From assembly GCA_038323025.1 (NCBI GenBank), contig JBBQGL010000019.1, positions 1 to 34,596 on the forward strand: a stretch of 34,596 nt of DNA. The letters are read 5' to 3'. The DNA comes from JAFKKF01 sp038323025. GTDB taxonomy: Bacteria > Pseudomonadota > Alphaproteobacteria > Rhizobiales > Kaistiaceae. A program made the position numbers and the translations under genes. The notes under the pieces are model-generated. The model was not told where the DNA came from. It saw nothing but the letters and a program-made list of their open reading frames with translations, and did not search any database. Positions 1-8,322 of the stretch are shown here, one piece after another (the first letter of the stretch is position 1; the number at the start of each line of letters is the position of its first letter).

Positions 1-1
1 C

Positions 2-169
2 GAGGTCCTGCCCAAGCGCTGGATCGTGGAACGCACCTTCGCCTGGATCAGTCGCTGTCGTCGTCTCGCCAAAGACTTCGAGCGCTATGCGCGCACCACC
101 GTCGCCTTCGTCCGCCTCGCCATGATCCGCATCATGCTCAGGCGGCTCGCCGCAAACCCTTCGTCATGA
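2..169 (+). mobile_element. IS5-family transposase, C-terminal fragment cut by the window edge
   Basis: The frame is open from the first bases and ends at TGA 167-169, giving about 55 residues. The stretch RWIVERTFAWI followed by a basic run (CRRLAKDFE) is the typical DDE transposase C-terminus of IS5-family elements, including the catalytic Glu of the W-x-V-E-R-T-F motif. Only the 3' end is visible. The insertion-sequence end probably lies within the next few tens of bases, but I could not define its inverted repeat because the left end is outside the window. Confidence 0.8.
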
Positions 170-263
170 ATCCAAACTTCCCGGATCGGCTCTGAGACCC
201 GAGCCCGGCGGTTTAACGATTTCCTGTCGAAGCTATTGCGGTCGTGGCCAAACCAGATTCAAC

Positions 264-1886
264 CTACATTTCCATTTCGGGTTCACGCGCACGATCTCTG
301 GCCACTTCGGGGATCTCGGTCATGGTTGCTTCGGTCAGAAGCAACACGCTCGCCACGGATACGGCGTTTTCGAGGGCGATGCGGACGACCTTGACGGGAT
401 CGACGATGCCCGCTTCGATCATGTCCACATACTCCTTGCGCGCCGCGTCGAAGCCCTCGTTGCCTTTTCCCGCGAGCATCCGAGCGACTACGACGCCGCC
501 GTCGACCGCCGAGTTCTCGGCAATTTGACGGGCGGGCGCCTCCAAAGCGCGCTTTAGTATCTGCACTCCGGTCCTTTCGTCGCCGTCGCACTTTGCTTCC
601 TCGGCGGCAACCCGACCGGTGCAGCGCAGCGGAGCCAGACCGCCGCCCGGCACGATTCCCTCCGCCACGGCAGCCTTGGTTGCACTGATCGCATCGTCGA
701 GGGCCTCCTTCTTCGACTTCATCTCCGACTCTGAGGGAGCGCCGGCACGGATGACGGCAACGCCGCCAGAGAGCTTCGCGAGGCGCTCCTCGAGCTTCTC
801 ACGATCGTAATCGCTGGAGGTGTCCTCGATCTCACGGCGGATCTGCTGGGTGCGTCCCTCGATCTCGCTCTTCTTGCCCGCGCCGCCGATGATCGTGGTG
901 TCTTCCGTCGACCACGACGCGCTTGGCGCGCCCCAGCTGTTCAAGCGTGACATTCTCGAGCTTCAGTCCGAGCTCCTCGGAAATGATCTGGCCGCCGGTG
1001 AGCACGGCGATATCCTGGAGCATCGCCTTGCGGCGGTCGCCGAAGCCCGGTGCCTTTACGGCGCAGGCCTTCAGCACTCCGCGAATTTGGTTGACGATCA
1101 GCGTAGCGAACACCTCGCCTTCCACGTCCTCGGCTATGACCAGAAGGGGGCGCGCCGACTTCGCGACCTGCTCGAGAAGAGGAAACATGTCCCTGAGGAC
1201 GCTCACCTTGCGGTCGCAGAGGAGGACATAAGGCTCTTCGAGGACCGCCTCCGAGCGCTCTGCGTCGGTCATGAAATAGGGAGAAATGAAGCCGCGGTCG
1301 AACTGCATGCCCTCAACCACCTCAAGGGCAGTTTCCGTGGTCTTCGATTCCTCGACGGTGATCACCCCTTCGCCGCCGACCTTCTCCATGGCCTCGGCTA
1401 CGAGTTCTCCGACCACCGTATCGTTGTGGGCCGAGAGCGCCGCGACCTGCGCTTTCTCCTTACGCGAATTGACGGGACGGGCCATGGCCTTCAGCGTCTC
1501 AACCGCCACCTTGGCGGCGCGATCGAGGCCACGCTTCAGGTCGATGGCGCTGGCGACGGCAACGACGTTGCGAACGCCATCAGCAAAGATCGCGTGGGCA
1601 AGGATAGTCGCCGTGCTGGTGCCGTCGCCTACTGCATCCCCGGTCTTCTCGGCCGCCTGCTTGAGAACGGCGGCACCGAGGTTCTCCTCGGCATCCTTGA
1701 GGCTGAATTCCTTGGCAATCGTCACGCCGTCGTTGCAGACGATCGGTGCGCGCCCCACTTCTTCTCGATCAGGACCGACTTCGACTTCGGTCCGAGCGTA
1801 ACCCGGATGGCGTCCGCGAGCTGGGTCGCGCCGCGGAGAATCTTCTCACGGGCGGCAGAGCGAAAGAAGACCTGGTTGTGAGCCAT
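264..1886 (-). pseudogene. groEL: GroEL (Hsp60) paralogue interrupted by two compensating frameshifts
   Basis: GroEL is the ATP-driven cytosolic folding chamber. This copy resembles the divergent paralogue found beside stress genes in alphaproteobacteria; its tail ends EPEMEM rather than in GGM repeats. The N-terminus starts at ATG 1884-1886 (MAHNQVFF) and reads normally to about 1755, where roughly one base is missing and the frame would stop at 1722-1724 after 54 codons. The middle part, with VCNDGVTIAKE, GDGTSTAT and APGFGDRRKAML, lies in another frame from about 1755 to 905. Near 905 the frame returns to that of the start (DTTIIGGAG to the TAG at 264-266). Protein conservation continues across both breaks, so either this is a young pseudogene or the two indels are sequence errors. 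It lies 92 bases downstream of hsp20 on the same strand, probably cotranscribed. No groES is seen. Confidence 0.85.
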
Positions 1887-1978
1887 GGGACGATTCCAGA
1901 GTTTTGAGACAACAGGCCAGCCGGGACAAGTTTGCGCAACGCGTCCCGGTGACTTGGCGTCGGTTGACTGGGTCGCCC

Positions 1979-2518
1979 CTATTTTGCGGCGACGGCGATC
2001 TCCTTTTCTTTTTTCTTCGCCTCGGCCGACTTCGGAAGGCTCACGGTGAGCACCCCTTTTTTGAAGGTGGCCTCGATCTTGTCGGTATCGATCCCGTCGG
2101 GAAGACTGAACGAGCGCTGGAAGGAGCCGTAGGACCGCTCGGAGAGGTGATAGTCCTTCTTGCTCTCCTCCTTGGTCTCTTCCTTCTCGCCCTTGATGGT
2201 GAGCATGCCGTCCGAATACTTCACGTCGATGTTCTTCTCGTCCATGCCCGGAAGCTCGGCGGAGAGTTCGTAGGCGTTATCCTTCTCGACGATATCCACC
2301 GCCGGGAATGAGCCGACGCTCCATTCGGTGCGCCACATCGGCGCCACGTCGAACAGAGGGCTACGGAAAGTCGGCCGCGTCATCGCCGACGGGAAATTGT
2401 CGAAAAGCCGATCAACCTCCTGCCGAAGGCGATCCAGAGTGTACCATCCGCCCGAGGTCGCGGAGGCGGGGTTCTTTACCTCGGTCTTGACTGGCAGCTT
2501 GGTTGCAGCTTCAGCCAT
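1979..2518 (-). CDS. Hsp20 / alpha-crystallin small heat-shock protein
   Basis: This is an ATP-independent holdase that binds unfolding proteins in the cytoplasm. It is 179 residues, normal for bacterial sHsps. The N-terminal arm holds WYTLDRLRQEVDRLFDNF. The alpha-crystallin domain covers about residues 65-165 and includes SVGSFPAVDIVEKD and ELPGMDEKNIDV. It ends in the diagnostic F-KKGVLTVSLPK motif, and a Lys-rich tail (KKKEKEIAVAAK) follows. ATG 2516-2518 was chosen because GGGAGG sits a few bases upstream and the domain starts where the family does. The frame stays open far upstream, but that part is Arg/Gly-rich noise antisense to the ceramidase gene. The groEL paralogue follows. I see no CIRCE repeat or clear ROSE thermometer upstream. 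Confidence 0.93.
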   Translation of the reverse strand: MAEAATKLPVKTEVKNPASATSGGWYTLDRLRQEVDRLFDNFPSAMTRPTFRSPLFDVAPMWRTEWSVGSFPAVDIVEKDNAYELSAELPGMDEKNIDVKYSDGMLTIKGEKEETKEESKKDYHLSERSYGSFQRSFSLPDGIDTDKIEATFKKGVLTVSLPKSAEAKKKEKEIAVAAK

Positions 2519-2839
2519 GTTGTCCTCCCGTGGGCTGGTTGCGTTACCGGCAAGGTTATCGCTCGCGGCCGGGCCCGCATTGATCTTCCTCAACCGGCTG
2601 GCCCGGGGACAGCCGCTGTTCGGCGCCTCTTTCTTCTCATGACAGGCCTCGCTGTCGCGCTGCAGGCGACGTTGCCGGCCTTCGCAGCACGGCTGCGACC
2701 GGCCAGCCGGCTGAAGGGCCGCGACGGTCCGTCCCAACGCCCGCCGGAATGGTTGCGCCAGATCAACCGCAATCCCGCACGTCGGCGTAGCTTGAGGTAT
2801 GGCGCTGGCAACGCCCGGCAAGCGCCGGCGGAGAAGCTC
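2519..2839. other. Divergent intergenic region between hsp20 and the ceramidase gene
   Basis: About 320 bases separate the sHsp start from the preferred ceramidase start. The plus-strand frame is open here but encodes an Arg/Pro-rich, non-conserved-looking peptide. I take the stretch as a divergent regulatory region. I could not identify a convincing sigma-32, EcfG or CIRCE element. Confidence 0.4.
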
Positions 2840-3580
2840 TTGTCGCTCACCTGCCCATCGCTGATCGGCGAATTTGCCCCCGGCCTCTGTCGCGCCATCG
2901 ACGTCTATTGCGAGAGGACCAGCCCCGCCTTCGTTGCCGAGCCCGTCAACGCTCTCACGAACCTCGCCTATTTTGTTGCCGCCTTTGCAGCGTGGCGGCT
3001 CGCGGTATCGCGGCCTAACCCGGCTGCCCGCGGGCTGATTGCCGCGCTGGTCTGGAGCACGGTCGCGGTAGGCACAGGCAGCGCGCTGTTCCACACGATC
3101 GCCACGTCGTGGGCCTCGTGGGCGGACGTCCTCCCCATCCTCGCTTTCATGCTGGTCTTCCTGTGGATCACGGTGTCGCGCTTCCTGGCCTGGCCGGCCT
3201 GGCCATCCGCGATAACGGTCGCCGCTTTCATCGGCCTGACCTTCTTGCTCGAAGCCTTCGTGCCCGAGACGGTGCTCTGGGGCGGTGCCTACGCGACGCC
3301 GACGCTTTTCGTCATGGTTGCGGCAGGGATCGCTCTGAAAATGCGCCGTTCGCCCGCGGCGAATGCGCTTCTCGCCGCAGCCGGGCTGTTCGTTCTTTCC
3401 TTCACTTTCCGCACTCTCGACATGCCGCTTTGCGCCCGCCTTCCGCTCGGCACGCATTTCATGTGGCATCTGCTCAATGCAACGCTCCTCTTCCTCCTCA
3501 CTCGCGCGGCCATCCTCTACGCACCACCGCCGGCGCGACCTCGCGGAGGATTGCACCCCGCCGCCGTCCACGCCCGATGA
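2840..3580 (+). CDS. Ceramidase-family (alkaline ceramidase-like) integral membrane protein
   Basis: This is a polytopic membrane protein of about 246 residues, in the length range of the ceramidase family (CREST hydrolase superfamily: metal-dependent amide hydrolases acting on membrane lipids). Visible signatures are DVYCE, EPVNALTNLAYF, the first metal/catalytic block GSALFHTIATSW followed by WADVLPI, and the late GTHFMWHLLNA block with its two His residues. About seven hydrophobic segments are apparent. The frame is open back to 2639, but those residues are Arg-rich. I prefer TTG 2840 because GGAG precedes it by six bases and the family homology begins just after. Its stop overlaps the next start (ATGA), so it is translationally coupled to the Lgt-like gene. 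The natural substrate (ceramide or another amide lipid) cannot be told. Confidence 0.8.
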   Translation: MSLTCPSLIGEFAPGLCRAIDVYCERTSPAFVAEPVNALTNLAYFVAAFAAWRLAVSRPNPAARGLIAALVWSTVAVGTGSALFHTIATSWASWADVLPILAFMLVFLWITVSRFLAWPAWPSAITVAAFIGLTFLLEAFVPETVLWGGAYATPTLFVMVAAGIALKMRRSPAANALLAAAGLFVLSFTFRTLDMPLCARLPLGTHFMWHLLNATLLFLLTRAAILYAPPPARPRGGLHPAAVHAR

Positions 3581-4605
3581 CGTACAATTTCGACCTCGAA
3601 ATCACTCGCATCTTCGGCTTGGGAATCTACTGGTATGGGGCAGTCTACACGTTCGGATTCCTCGGCGTTTTCGCGTGGTTCGCATGGCGCCGCGCGCTGC
3701 TTGGCTGGTCTCTGGCCGAGGTACTCGACTTCGCCATCCTGATGGCAGGCGGGATTCTCATCTTCGGGCGGGCCTTCGACATCCTGGTTTATGAGCTCGA
3801 CTTCTACCGCGCGGCACCTTGGCAAGCCCTCGACTGGTGGCGCGGCGGCATGGCCTCCCACGGCGTCATGCTGGGCGGCGTGCTCGGCATGCTCGCGTTC
3901 TGCCGCTGGCGTCACAAGCCGTTTCTCGTAACCGCGGACGTACTCGCGGTTCCGGCCGCCTTCGTCATGGGGGTCGGCCGTATCGGCAATTTTATCGAGG
4001 GAGGGGTCATCGGTTCGCTCACCACGATGCCCTGGGGGATGACCTACCCAAACGTCGAAGGTCCCCGCCATCCGGTTGCGCTTTACGACGGAGCGAAGAA
4101 CCTTCTGCTCATCCCGATCCTGATTCTGGTGCTGAGGCGGTTCCCGGCGGGGCGGGGCATCGCGACCGGCGCCTTCATCTTCCTCTACGCGGCGCTTCGA
4201 TTTTTCGTCGATCAGTTCCGTGACTACGAGGGCGGCTGGCTCGGCATTGGCCAGGGCCAGTATTTCAATCTCGTCATGGCCGCGATCGGACTGGCGATTC
4301 TGACCTGGGCCTGGCGACGGAATCCAATAACTCCCCGCGCCCGGCCGGCGGTCATCGAGCATCCCGTCGGTTGGCCCCGGGTGGCCGCCTTCGCCTTCCT
4401 TTGCCTGTACCCGCTGGGTATTCCAACCAGCTGGACCCGGGTCAATATCGAGGAAAAGCGCGAACAGCCGCCTGTTGCCTTGCGCGCCCCAGTTGGCTTC
4501 CTTGATCAGGCTCAAGCCACGCTTCGATCCGAAGCCCTACACACAGGAGCCGAAGACGCGAGATTTGGCGCACCGACGCGGAGGGAGGACCCTGAGCCGA
4601 CGTGA
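3577..4605 (+). CDS. lgt: Lgt-like prolipoprotein diacylglyceryl transferase paralogue
   Basis: Lgt moves diacylglycerol from phosphatidylglycerol to the lipobox Cys of prolipoproteins in the inner membrane. This 342-residue protein has about seven transmembrane segments, the essential His-Gly motif (GGMASHGVMLGG, H95), and the signature GRIGNF (R135, N138). Where canonical Lgt reads N-G-E, this protein reads E-G-G (141-143), so a conserved acidic position is lost. HPVALYDGAKN matches the family's HPxQLYE block. The last 60 or so residues, after the final membrane helix, are polar and unlike Lgt and may be readthrough into unrelated sequence. ATG 3577 overlaps the ceramidase stop. It may be a true Lgt or a lipid-modifying paralogue; a housekeeping lgt would be expected elsewhere in the genome. 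Confidence 0.8.
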   Translation: MTYNFDLEITRIFGLGIYWYGAVYTFGFLGVFAWFAWRRALLGWSLAEVLDFAILMAGGILIFGRAFDILVYELDFYRAAPWQALDWWRGGMASHGVMLGGVLGMLAFCRWRHKPFLVTADVLAVPAAFVMGVGRIGNFIEGGVIGSLTTMPWGMTYPNVEGPRHPVALYDGAKNLLLIPILILVLRRFPAGRGIATGAFIFLYAALRFFVDQFRDYEGGWLGIGQGQYFNLVMAAIGLAILTWAWRRNPITPRARPAVIEHPVGWPRVAAFAFLCLYPLGIPTSWTRVNIEEKREQPPVALRAPVGFLDQAQATLRSEALHTGAEDARFGAPTRREDPEPT

Positions 4606-4932
4606 GGCCAGGCGCTTCAGTCCGACCTGCTTGCCCGTCCGGCCGGTTCAGGCGCTACAATTGGCCTATCGGGCGAGAACCGCGCGGATGGAGTTGCCCA
4701 GGAACTCGTTGCACGCCGGATCGATGCCGACCTCGGAGAAGTGCCCCCATGGCCCGGGGATCGGACGGCGATCGAGGAATGCCGTATCGCCCTCGCCGGG
4801 ACCGAGATCGAAGGCATCGTCTCCAACCTGAAGCTTCTGCGGAGCGTCCTCGACCATGCCTCGTTCGTCGACGGACAGACGTTCACCAGCTTTCTTGACA
4901 CGCATAAGGCGGATCTCCTCGCCCCCGCTTAG
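4606..4932 (+). pseudogene. 3' remnant of a biotin carboxylase (AccC/PccA-like) gene
   Basis: Directly after the lgt stop the same frame runs open to TAG 4930-4932. The last 60 or so residues (from GTG 4741) match the C-terminal biotin carboxylase domain: a run resembling AIERMRRAL-EFxIEGIKTN appears as AIEECRIAL, TEIEGIVSN and LLRSVLDHASF, then a DTHKADLLAP tail. The ATP-grasp part, the biotin carboxylase catalytic residues and a credible start with ribosome-binding site are all missing, and the residues before 4741 do not look like the family. It is best read as what is left of a deleted biotin carboxylase gene upstream of its carrier-protein partner. An independent small protein starting at GTG 4741 is possible but poorly supported. 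Confidence 0.65.
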
Positions 4933-4974
4933 GGCGGGCGTCGGATTGCCAACGGAAATCACGGAGGTAGCATC

Positions 4975-5193
4975 ATGGCCGAACAGGTCAGGACACAATC
5001 GGCCGGCAGCGTCTGGAAGGTCCTCGTCAAGCCCGGCGACAAGGTCAATGCCGGCGATGTGCTGTTCATCCTCGAAGTTATGAAGATGGAGTTCCCCCAC
5101 CAGGCCGAATTCGCCGGTGTGGTTCGGGCTGTTCACATCGTCGAAGGCCAGGAAGGCGTCGACGCCGACATCGTCGCGGTCGAGATCGACTGA
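4975..5193 (+). CDS. Free-standing biotin carboxyl carrier protein (biotinyl/lipoyl domain)
   Basis: This 72-residue protein is a single biotinyl domain. The biotin-accepting lysine lies in EVMKMEFP. The symmetrical half-motifs are visible: SAGSVWKVLVKPGDKVNAGD before it and EFAGVVRAVHIVEGQ after it, ending in VAVEID. Proteins of this size act as carriers for acetyl-/propionyl-/urea-type carboxylases and need BirA for biotinylation. ATG 4975 follows GGAGGT at good spacing. The matching biotin carboxylase upstream is reduced to a 3' fragment and no carboxyltransferase follows, so the carrier is an orphan here. It could serve a carboxylase encoded elsewhere or be a relic. Confidence 0.85.
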   Translation: MAEQVRTQSAGSVWKVLVKPGDKVNAGDVLFILEVMKMEFPHQAEFAGVVRAVHIVEGQEGVDADIVAVEID

Positions 5194-5525
5194 CGGGAAG
5201 AGAGCAGCCGCGGCGGCGAATCGGAAGCAAGCTCTCGACCGATTGCCGATCGCTGGCCATGGGCGGCGGCGTCGGCCAACCGCTCCTGGCGTTTATCGAC
5301 CACCTCCTTTTCCCCCCGCTCGCGGGTAAGCTGCACCCGCGTCCTGAGCCTCGCCCGCGGGAAAGCATCGACGGTCTGCGGCAACGTATCGCGCCGGGCC
5401 GCCCACGGATTCCGTTCGAGCTGATCGCGTCAGCGACACCTTCGCGGCCTCCCAAATACGTCCGAAATCTATCCCCGCGTTTTGGGAACCGCCCAAGGCG
5501 GCGGTGCGCCGGTCGCGCCTCCGGC
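5194..5525. other. Non-coding gap between the biotin carrier and sugar module A
   Basis: No frame in these 330 bases looks like a real protein; the open frames are Arg/Pro/Gly-rich. I see no RNA gene. The promoter for the downstream importer begins right after this stretch. Confidence 0.5.
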
Positions 5526-5587
5526 TTGACGCAAATTTCCTCAATCGCTAGTCTCAGCAATTGAAATGCAATCCCAATGGGTGGGAC
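5526..5587 (+). promoter_or_regulatory. Promoter/operator A1 of the CUT2 importer operon, shared with kdgD
   Basis: A -35 box TTGACG (5526-5531) is followed after 17 bases by TAGTCT (5549-5554). From 5551 the sequence GTCTCA-n3-A-n-TGAAA-n5-TCCCA ends in GGAC at 5587. The same arrangement recurs at 10365-10427 before the kdgD-like gene, with 23 of 37 bases identical over 5551-5587 versus 10391-10427, plus an identical -35 box. The conserved block overlapping and following the -10 is a good candidate operator for the IclR regulator encoded in this operon. Distance to the ATPase start is 65 bases. Confidence 0.65.
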
Positions 5588-5652
5588 ACATCCATGGCTT
5601 CTGCGCCTGCCGGCTACGGCGCCTCCCTCGTTCACAGGGCTTCGGGCGGTAG

Positions 5653-7197
5653 ATGATAGCCAGCCTCGAACCGACCAAAGCAGTTCAAGCGGGCGAGCCG
5701 GTTCTCGCCGTGCGCGGCCTCGCAAAGCGCTTTGGCGGCACCGAGGCTCTCCGCGGCGTCGACTTCACGGTCGAGCGCGGCGAGATCCATGCATTGCTCG
5801 GCGCGAACGGGGCGGGGAAGTCGACGCTGATCAAGATCCTCGCCGGCGTCTATCCGGCCGACGGCGGCGAGATCCGCGTCGCCGGCGCCCCGCTCGATGG
5901 GTCGAACAAGCGGCGCATCTCATTCGTCCACCAGGACCTCGGCCTGATCGAATCGATGAGCGTCGGCGAGAACATGGCCATGGGCTACGGCTATCCGCGC
6001 CGGGGGCTCAGGCTGATCGACTGGTCCGCGGTCGACCGCGCCGCAAGGGGCGCGCTCGATATTCTCGGGACCGTCCTGCCGCTCGACCGGCCGGTGAGCG
6101 AACTTAGCCGCGCCGAGAAATCGATCGTGGCGATTGCCCGGGCCCTGATCGGCAACGCCGAATTGCTCGTCCTCGATGAGCCGACCGCCAGCCTGCCCGA
6201 GGCGGACGTCGCCCGGCTCTTCCGCATCCTCGCCCGCCTGCGCGAACGGAAGGTCAGCGTTATCTACGTCACCCATCGCCTCGACGAGGTCTTCCGCATC
6301 GCCGACGCCGTGACCGTGCTGCGCGACGGCCGCACGGTCGCGGCCTACCGCCCGGTCGTCATCTCGCCCGAACAGCTGGTAACCGACATCGTCGGCAAGG
6401 CGCTGCCGGCGCGGGCTCTCGGCCGCGCGAGGAGTGGCGGGGCGGTGGCCCTCGAGGTGATCGATTTGCGCGCCGGCAACGCCGGACCGATTTCCTTTGT
6501 GGTGCGCGCGGGCGAGATCGTCGGTCTCGCCGGTCTCCGCGGCCAGGGTCACGAAACGGTCGGGCGGGCTCTCGCCGGTGTCATCCGGCGAGACTCCGGA
6601 AGCATCGCCATCGGCGGCGAGGTGGCGCGCATCGCCTCGCCGTCCGACGCGATCGCCCTCGGCCTTGGCTTTGCCACCGGAAAGCGGGCGGAGGAGGCGC
6701 TGGCCGTCACGATGAACGTCCAGGAGAATCTCTTCCTCAACCCGGTCAATTTCGGCCATCGCGCCTTCGGCCTTCGCAGTCGCCGGAAAGAGCACGCGGA
6801 AGCCGGCGCGATCCTGACGAAATTCGACGTTCGCCCGCCCGATCCCGAGCGTTTGATCAACACGCTGTCGGGCGGCAATCAGCAGAAGGTGGTCCTCGCC
6901 CGCTGGGCCGGGCAGAAATACCGGATTCTAGTCCTCGAGGATCCGACAATTGGCGTCGATGTCGGCGCCAAGGCCCAAATCTACCGGATGCTGATGGAGG
7001 ATGCCGCCGAAGGCACGGCGGCGGTCGTCGTCTCGTCCGATCTCGATGAGTTGGTCCAGATCTGCGATCGTGTCCTCGCCTTCAGTCGAGGGAGGGTGGT
7101 CGCCGAACTCGGCCGCGAGCAGCTGAACGTCGAAGCGCTGACCCGGGCCGTCGGCGGTGTCGTCGCCGCTCCCGTCCGTCTCGAGGTCGTGGGATGA
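5653..7197 (+). CDS. CUT2 sugar ABC transporter, two-domain ATPase (RbsA/XylG type)
   Basis: This 514-residue cytoplasmic ATPase would power the adjacent permease. NBD1 has Walker A GANGAGKST (about 50-58), a degenerate signature LSRAEK as is common in this class, and Walker B LLVLDEPTAS. NBD2 has a degenerate Walker A (GLRGQGHE), an intact signature LSGGNQQK (about 405) and an unusual Walker B, VLEDPT, in which the usual D-E pair is reversed (E429, D430). As in other CUT2 ATPases, only the site built from NBD1 Walker motifs and the NBD2 signature appears competent. The stop overlaps the permease start (ATGA). The gene is first in the operon behind promoter A1. Confidence 0.92.
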   Translation: MIASLEPTKAVQAGEPVLAVRGLAKRFGGTEALRGVDFTVERGEIHALLGANGAGKSTLIKILAGVYPADGGEIRVAGAPLDGSNKRRISFVHQDLGLIESMSVGENMAMGYGYPRRGLRLIDWSAVDRAARGALDILGTVLPLDRPVSELSRAEKSIVAIARALIGNAELLVLDEPTASLPEADVARLFRILARLRERKVSVIYVTHRLDEVFRIADAVTVLRDGRTVAAYRPVVISPEQLVTDIVGKALPARALGRARSGGAVALEVIDLRAGNAGPISFVVRAGEIVGLAGLRGQGHETVGRALAGVIRRDSGSIAIGGEVARIASPSDAIALGLGFATGKRAEEALAVTMNVQENLFLNPVNFGHRAFGLRSRRKEHAEAGAILTKFDVRPPDPERLINTLSGGNQQKVVLARWAGQKYRILVLEDPTIGVDVGAKAQIYRMLMEDAAEGTAAVVVSSDLDELVQICDRVLAFSRGRVVAELGREQLNVEALTRAVGGVVAAPVRLEVVG

Positions 7198-8237
7198 GCG
7201 CGGGTCGGGAGATCGCCGCTGCGCCGCCGCCGGTGGACCCCGCCAGCGCGGAAACGGAGACGCCACGCGAACCGCCTGGCCGGGTTCGAGCGGGACTCCT
7301 TCACGTCCTGTCGACGCACGGCCTTCTGGTCTTCGGCATCCTTCTGATCCTCGTCTTCTCGGTGCTGCTGCCGCAGACGTTCAGCCACGTGCAGACCTTC
7401 CGCGCCATCCTCGGCAACAACACGACGGTGGCGCTCCTCGCGCTCGCCGAAATGGCGGTCATCGCCACCGGCAATTACGACCTCTCGATCGGCTATGGCA
7501 TCGGCCTGATGCACATCACGGCCATGGGCCTGCTCACCGACTTCCACGTGCCCTGGCCACTGGTGGTTGTCGCAACCATCGCCGCCGGCGGCCTCGTCGG
7601 CCTCATCAACGGCCTGCTTATCGAATACGCGAAGATCGATTCATTCATCGCCACCCTCGGCGTCGGCACGATCCTCTATGGACTGGGCAGCTGGTACACC
7701 GACGGCGCCCAGGTGATCGGGCTGGTCCCGCAGGCTTTCGCCGACATCAACGACGCGAAGTTTCTCGGAATTCCGTTCCCGTCGTTCCTCGTCGCGGCGG
7801 TGGCGATCCTCGCCTGGGTGTGCCTCGAGCACATACCCATCGGTCGCCAGCTCTACGCGATCGGTTCCAACCGCAAGGCGGCCGAGCTGACTGGCATCAA
7901 GTCGCGCCGCCTGGTGGTCGGGGCCTGCGTGGTGAGCGGACTGATAGTGGGTCTCGCCGGCGTCATTCTCGCCGCCCGGCTGCAGGTTGCCCAAAGCTCG
8001 GTCGGTCCGGAATTCCTGCTGCCCGCCTTCGTTGGCGCGTTGCTCGGGGCGACCACGGTCCGCCCGGGCCGCGTCAATGCCTGGGGCACCATCATCGCCG
8101 TGCTCGTCCTCGCGGTTGGCATCGCCGGCCTGCAGCAGCTCGGCAACTCGTTCTTCGTCGAGCCGATCTTCCAGGGCGCCGCACTGATCATCTCGGTCGG
8201 CCTCGCCGGCTACGCCGCCCGTCGACGGCGGCGCTGA
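7194..8237 (+). CDS. CUT2 sugar ABC transporter permease (RbsC type)
   Basis: This inner-membrane permease of 347 residues has about 8-10 hydrophobic segments. The N-terminal 40 residues are polar and Pro-rich. Family marks include EMAVIATGNYDLSIG (the usual G-G-I-D-L-S-V-G block, here N-Y-D-L-S-I-G), FIATLGVGTILYG, IGSNRKAAELTGI, and the C-terminal GALLGATTVRPGR and PIFQGAALI blocks. Sugar pentose/hexose permeases of the ribose class share this plan and work as homodimers. It overlaps the ATPase stop by four bases; the binding protein follows after 85 bases. The substrate is unknown. Confidence 0.92.
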   Translation: MSAGREIAAAPPPVDPASAETETPREPPGRVRAGLLHVLSTHGLLVFGILLILVFSVLLPQTFSHVQTFRAILGNNTTVALLALAEMAVIATGNYDLSIGYGIGLMHITAMGLLTDFHVPWPLVVVATIAAGGLVGLINGLLIEYAKIDSFIATLGVGTILYGLGSWYTDGAQVIGLVPQAFADINDAKFLGIPFPSFLVAAVAILAWVCLEHIPIGRQLYAIGSNRKAAELTGIKSRRLVVGACVVSGLIVGLAGVILAARLQVAQSSVGPEFLLPAFVGALLGATTVRPGRVNAWGTIIAVLVLAVGIAGLQQLGNSFFVEPIFQGAALIISVGLAGYAARRRRR

Positions 8238-8322
8238 GGAGGGCAACGAAGGACTTTTGGCTGCCCGATGACCTCTGAGGAAAAGAGGCGTCGGGAACGT
8301 TCAACAGGGAGGAAGTCACAAC

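Noticed and set aside
820..1881. 353-residue plus-strand open frame across groEL
   Set aside because: Antisense to conserved GroEL sequence in all three of its frame segments; no independent motif.
1921..1949. Inverted repeat CCGGGAC / GTCCCGG between hsp20 and groEL, considered as a CIRCE element
   Set aside because: Sequence and spacing differ from CIRCE (TTAGCACTC-n9-GAGTGCTAA). It may be a processing hairpin, but nothing supports heat-shock control.
2519..3571. 351-residue N-terminal extension of the small heat-shock protein
   Set aside because: The frame is open, but the ribosome-binding site and domain start are at 2518, and the extension is antisense to the ceramidase gene.
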